DNA of 64,000 bases, taken from positions 1-64,000 of the forward strand of contig DAIDGX010000003.1 in assembly GCA_027452165.1 (NCBI GenBank). Direction: 5' to 3'. The translations under genes and the position numbers were made by a program. Numbering within the stretch: the stretch's first letter is position 1; each line of letters opens with the position of its first letter. Below, piece after piece: positions 61,619 through 64,000 of the stretch. A model generated the notes under the pieces. It ran no database searches. It worked only from the letters and a program-made list of their open reading frames with translations, and was not told the DNA's origin. This DNA is from Vulcanimicrobiota bacterium (GTDB lineage Bacteria > Vulcanimicrobiota > Vulcanimicrobiia > Vulcanimicrobiales > Vulcanimicrobiaceae).

Positions 61619-64000
61619 TTACAGATCTTCGGGGTTGATCCCCTTGATTCGATCGTACTGCGTCTTTTTGGGTGCGGCGTGGACGGCCACATGGTCGTCG
61701 TACTCGCCTTCGTACTGCACCGTGAGCGGCTCCCGGTTGCGTTCGTACGCACTCATGAGCCGGTTCACGCCGTCGCCGGTCGCTCCACCCATGACCTCCG
61801 CAAGCGCCGCTTCATCAGCGGTCATACCTGCGTAGCCATTGACCAGTTCGAACTGCTGACGGGGACGTCCGTCGTCGTCGATATCCTGACCCTCCGGTTT
61901 GATCTCGATGTTGCGATACCGCGACATACCGGTACCGGCCGGAATCAGTTTGCCGATGATAACGTTTTCCTTGAGGCCGAGCAACGGATCGTACTTGCCC
62001 TTGATCGCCGCATCGGTGAGGACGCGGGTGGTCTCTTGGAACGACGCTGCCGAAAGGAACGACTCGGTCGCAAGCGATGCCTTGGTGACGCCGAGCAGCA
62101 CCGGGTTGGCCGTCGCCGGCTCCACGTTCGCCGCTTTGGCGCGATCGTTTGCTTCGCCGAACGCCGACGCTTCTACGACTTGTCCCGGAAGCAACTGCGT
62201 GTCGCCGCCTTCGACGATCTTCACCTTGCGCATCATGGCTCGAACGATGACTTCAACGTGCTTGTCGTTGATATCCACGCCTTGCGAGCGATAGACCTTC
62301 TGCACTTCTTGAACCATGTAGTTCTGCAGTGCCGTCTCGCCCTTGAGACGCAAAATGTCGTGGGGGTTGAGCGGACCCTCGTTGAGTTGGTCTCCCGGAA
62401 CGACGGTTTTGCCCTCGGGCACCGCAAGATGCGTGCCCTGCGGAATGTCGTACTCGTGCTCTTCGCCCGTCTCGTCGGTGATGACGACCGTGCGATGTGC
62501 CTTGTCGGGCCCGAACTTGACCGTACCGCCGACCTCGGTGATGACGGCTTGCCCCTTCGGCTTACGTGCTTCGAAGATTTCTTCGACACGCGGGAGGCCG
62601 GTGATGATATCCTCGGTAGCGACGCCGCCGGTGTGGAACGTGCGCAACGTAAGCTGCGTGCCCGGTTCACCGATCGACTGTGCTGCAATAATACCAACCG
62701 CCGTACCGATGTCGGTATGGCCGGCCGTCGCAAGATCGCGGCCGTAACAGAGCGAGCACACGCCGTACTTCGACTGACACGTTAGCACCGAGCGGATCTT
62801 GATCGTTTCGATACCCGCGTCAACGAGCGCCTTGGCCTTCTCTTCGTCGATCTCTTCGCCACGCGAGACGATTGTGGCCCCGTCGTGCTTGATATCTTCG
62901 ACCGAGCGGCGGCCGACGATGCGGTCGCTGAGCGGCTCGATGATCTCCTTGCCGGCACGGATGTCGGAGACGGTAATGCCGTTGGGCGTTCCGCAATCCT
63001 CTTCGCGGATGATGACGTCTTGCGCGACGTCCACGAGACGACGCGTGAGGTACCCCGAGTCTGCCGTACGCAACGCCGTATCGGCAAGCCCCTTACGCGC
63101 GCCGTGCGTTGAGATGAAGTACTCGAGCACCGTCAAGCCTTCTTTGAGCGAAGCTTTGACGGGGATCTCGAGAATACGGCCCGACGGATCGGACATGAGG
63201 CCGCGCATACCGCCGAGTTGCTTGACCTGCGCGATCGAACCGCGCGCGCCCGAGGTCGCCATCATGAAGACGGGGTTGAGCGGGTTTTGTGCGGCCTGCA
63301 TGGCGCTCGTTACAGCATCGCCGGCCTTCGACCAAATCTCAATCGTCTTGTTGTAGCGTTCGTCGTCGGAGATAAAGCCTTGGTCGAAGAGCTTGTGCAA
63401 CTCATCAACCTCGCCCTGAGCCTGATCGAGGATGTCGTGCTTGGCCTGCGGCACCACGATGTCGCTGATCGAGACGGTCGTGCCGGAAACGGTCGCATAG
63501 TGGAATCCGAGTTCCTTGATCGCATCCAGGAAGCGTGCCGTTTCGGCGTTGCCGTAGCGACGGTAGCACTCGGTGATGAGCTTCTTGAGCGCACCTTTGT
63601 CGATGGTACGGTTCACGAACTCTTTGTTCCACTTCGTCGGGAACGCGAGGTTGAAGATCGTGCGACCGATGGTCGTTTTGATCAACTCGCCCTTCCAACG
63701 GATGTAGATCCACTCCTGAAGCGTGGCGCTTTGCGTATTGTACGCCATCACCGCTTCCTTCGGATCGTAGAACGTGGGCAGCGCGCCCGGCGCATCGGCG
63801 CTCGGCGCGTTCTTCTTCTTCGCGCGCGCGATGTTTGCGAAGTCTTCGGTCACCTCAGCCTTCGCCGGCCCCGCGTACTCATCGCGCTGGAAGGTTAGGT
63901 AATAGAGACCGAGCACCATGTCTTGCGTCGGAATCGAGACGGGGTTACCGTACGCTGGCAAGAGGATGTTGTTGCTCGAGAGCATGAGGATGCGCGCTTC
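61619..64000 (-). CDS. rpoC: DNA-directed RNA polymerase subunit beta' (C-terminal part; 5' end outside the window)
   Basis: 794 residues of the C-terminal part are in the window. The bridge helix and F-loop region [20 protein letters not shown] (with RGLMSDPSG after it), the trigger-loop area [20 protein letters not shown], the second zinc site [13 protein letters not shown], and [16 protein letters not shown] are intact. It ends [15 protein letters not shown]. rpsL, which normally follows rpoC, is about 34 kb away. Confidence 0.97.
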   Translation of the reverse strand, partial: EARILMLSSNNILLPAYGNPVSIPTQDMVLGLYYLTFQRDEYAGPAKAEVTEDFANIARAKKKNAPSADAPGALPTFYDPKEAVMAYNTQSATLQEWIYIRWKGELIKTTIGRTIFNLAFPTKWNKEFVNRTIDKGALKKLITECYRRYGNAETARFLDAIKELGFHYATVSGTTVSISDIVVPQAKHDILDQAQGEVDELHKLFDQGFISDDERYNKTIEIWSKAGDAVTSAMQAAQNPLNPVFMMATSGARGSIAQVKQLGGMRGLMSDPSGRILEIPVKASLKEGLTVLEYFISTHGARKGLADTALRTADSGYLTRRLVDVAQDVIIREEDCGTPNGITVSDIRAGKEIIEPLSDRIVGRRSVEDIKHDGATIVSRGEEIDEEKAKALVDAGIETIKIRSVLTCQSKYGVCSLCYGRDLATAGHTDIGTAVGIIAAQSIGEPGTQLTLRTFHTGGVATEDIITGLPRVEEIFEARKPKGQAVITEVGGTVKFGPDKAHRTVVITDETGEEHEYDIPQGTHLAVPEGKTVVPGDQLNEGPLNPHDILRLKGETALQNYMVQEVQKVYRSQGVDINDKHVEVIVRAMMRKVKIVEGGDTQLLPGQVVEASAFGEANDRAKAANVEPATANPVLLGVTKASLATESFLSAASFQETTRVLTDAAIKGKYDPLLGLKENVIIGKLIPAGTGMSRYRNIEIKPEGQDIDDDGRPRQQFELVNGYAGMTADEAALAEVMGGATGDGVNRLMSAYERNREPLTVQYEGEYDDHVAVHAAPKKTQYDRIKGINPEDL

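Overview
The window is a GC-rich chromosomal segment from a diderm bacterium. A TonB-dependent receptor, a surface-layer-like 'stalk' domain fused to a terminal-Phe beta-barrel and minor-pilin-like proteins all point to an outer membrane. Genes are tightly packed, with frequent ATGA, GTGA and TAATG overlaps. Together with the MalT/BTAD-type giant regulators this fits a terrabacterial diderm such as Candidatus Eremiobacterota (WPS-2). That placement is inference; no rRNA gene is present to confirm it.

Layout. (1) 1-5400: a patatin-like lipase, a stalk-domain/barrel outer-membrane protein, and an operon of SRAP DNA-repair protein, nucleotidyltransferase and MFS transporter. (2) 5432-18004: a long minus-strand S10-spc operon running rplC-rplD-rplW-rplB-rpsS-rplV-rpsC-rplP-rpmC-rpsQ-rplN-rplX-rplE-rpsN-rpsH-rplF-rplR-rpsE-rplO-secY-adk-map-rpmJ-rpsM, with a clear promoter and leader. 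It lacks rpmD and infA, and it stops after rpsM, so rpsK, rpsD, rpoA and rplQ are not in their usual place. (3) 17981-22306: a ClC transporter, a glutaryl-CoA-dehydrogenase-like enzyme and small genes. These separate rplC from rpsJ. (4) 22334-27536: the str operon rpsL-rpsG-fusA-tuf-rpsJ, with its own promoter and an intrinsic terminator after rpsJ. The tuf-rpsJ gap holds a tandem hairpin-bearing repeat. (5) 27533-31923: a YtrA-type GntR operon with a visible operator, an acyltransferase, pilin-like genes and a hydrolase. (6) 31947-45755: a drug/metabolite-type exporter, two DUF3311 plus sodium:solute symporter pairs, and a five-gene operon for CoA-dependent aerobic breakdown of 2-aminobenzoate (anthranilate) or a close analogue, with RidA, M23 and M20 proteins beside it. 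(7) 45766-51874: a response regulator, histidine kinase, TonB receptor and glycosylase-like protein in one direction. (8) 51918-60563: an HD-GYP protein with a tiny upstream ORF, two very large ATPase regulators (LuxR and BTAD type), an ABM-domain protein and a divergent NarL-type regulator. (9) 60659-64000: a fatty-acid desaturase and the 3' part of rpoC.

The ancestral order rpoC - rpsL-rpsG-fusA-tuf-rpsJ - rplC... is still readable on one strand. It has been opened by about 34 kb of accessory genes between rpoC and rpsL and about 4.5 kb between rpsJ and rplC. Both r-protein promoters share an extended -10 of the form TTGATATA(C/G)T.

The most unusual items are the outer-membrane protein with an N-terminal stalk domain, the TonB receptor with an internally duplicated soluble extension of about 336 residues after its barrel, an array of 11-bp-phased repeats before the BTAD regulator, and the repeat/hairpin block between tuf and rpsJ. 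No tRNA, rRNA, CRISPR array or transposase was recognised.
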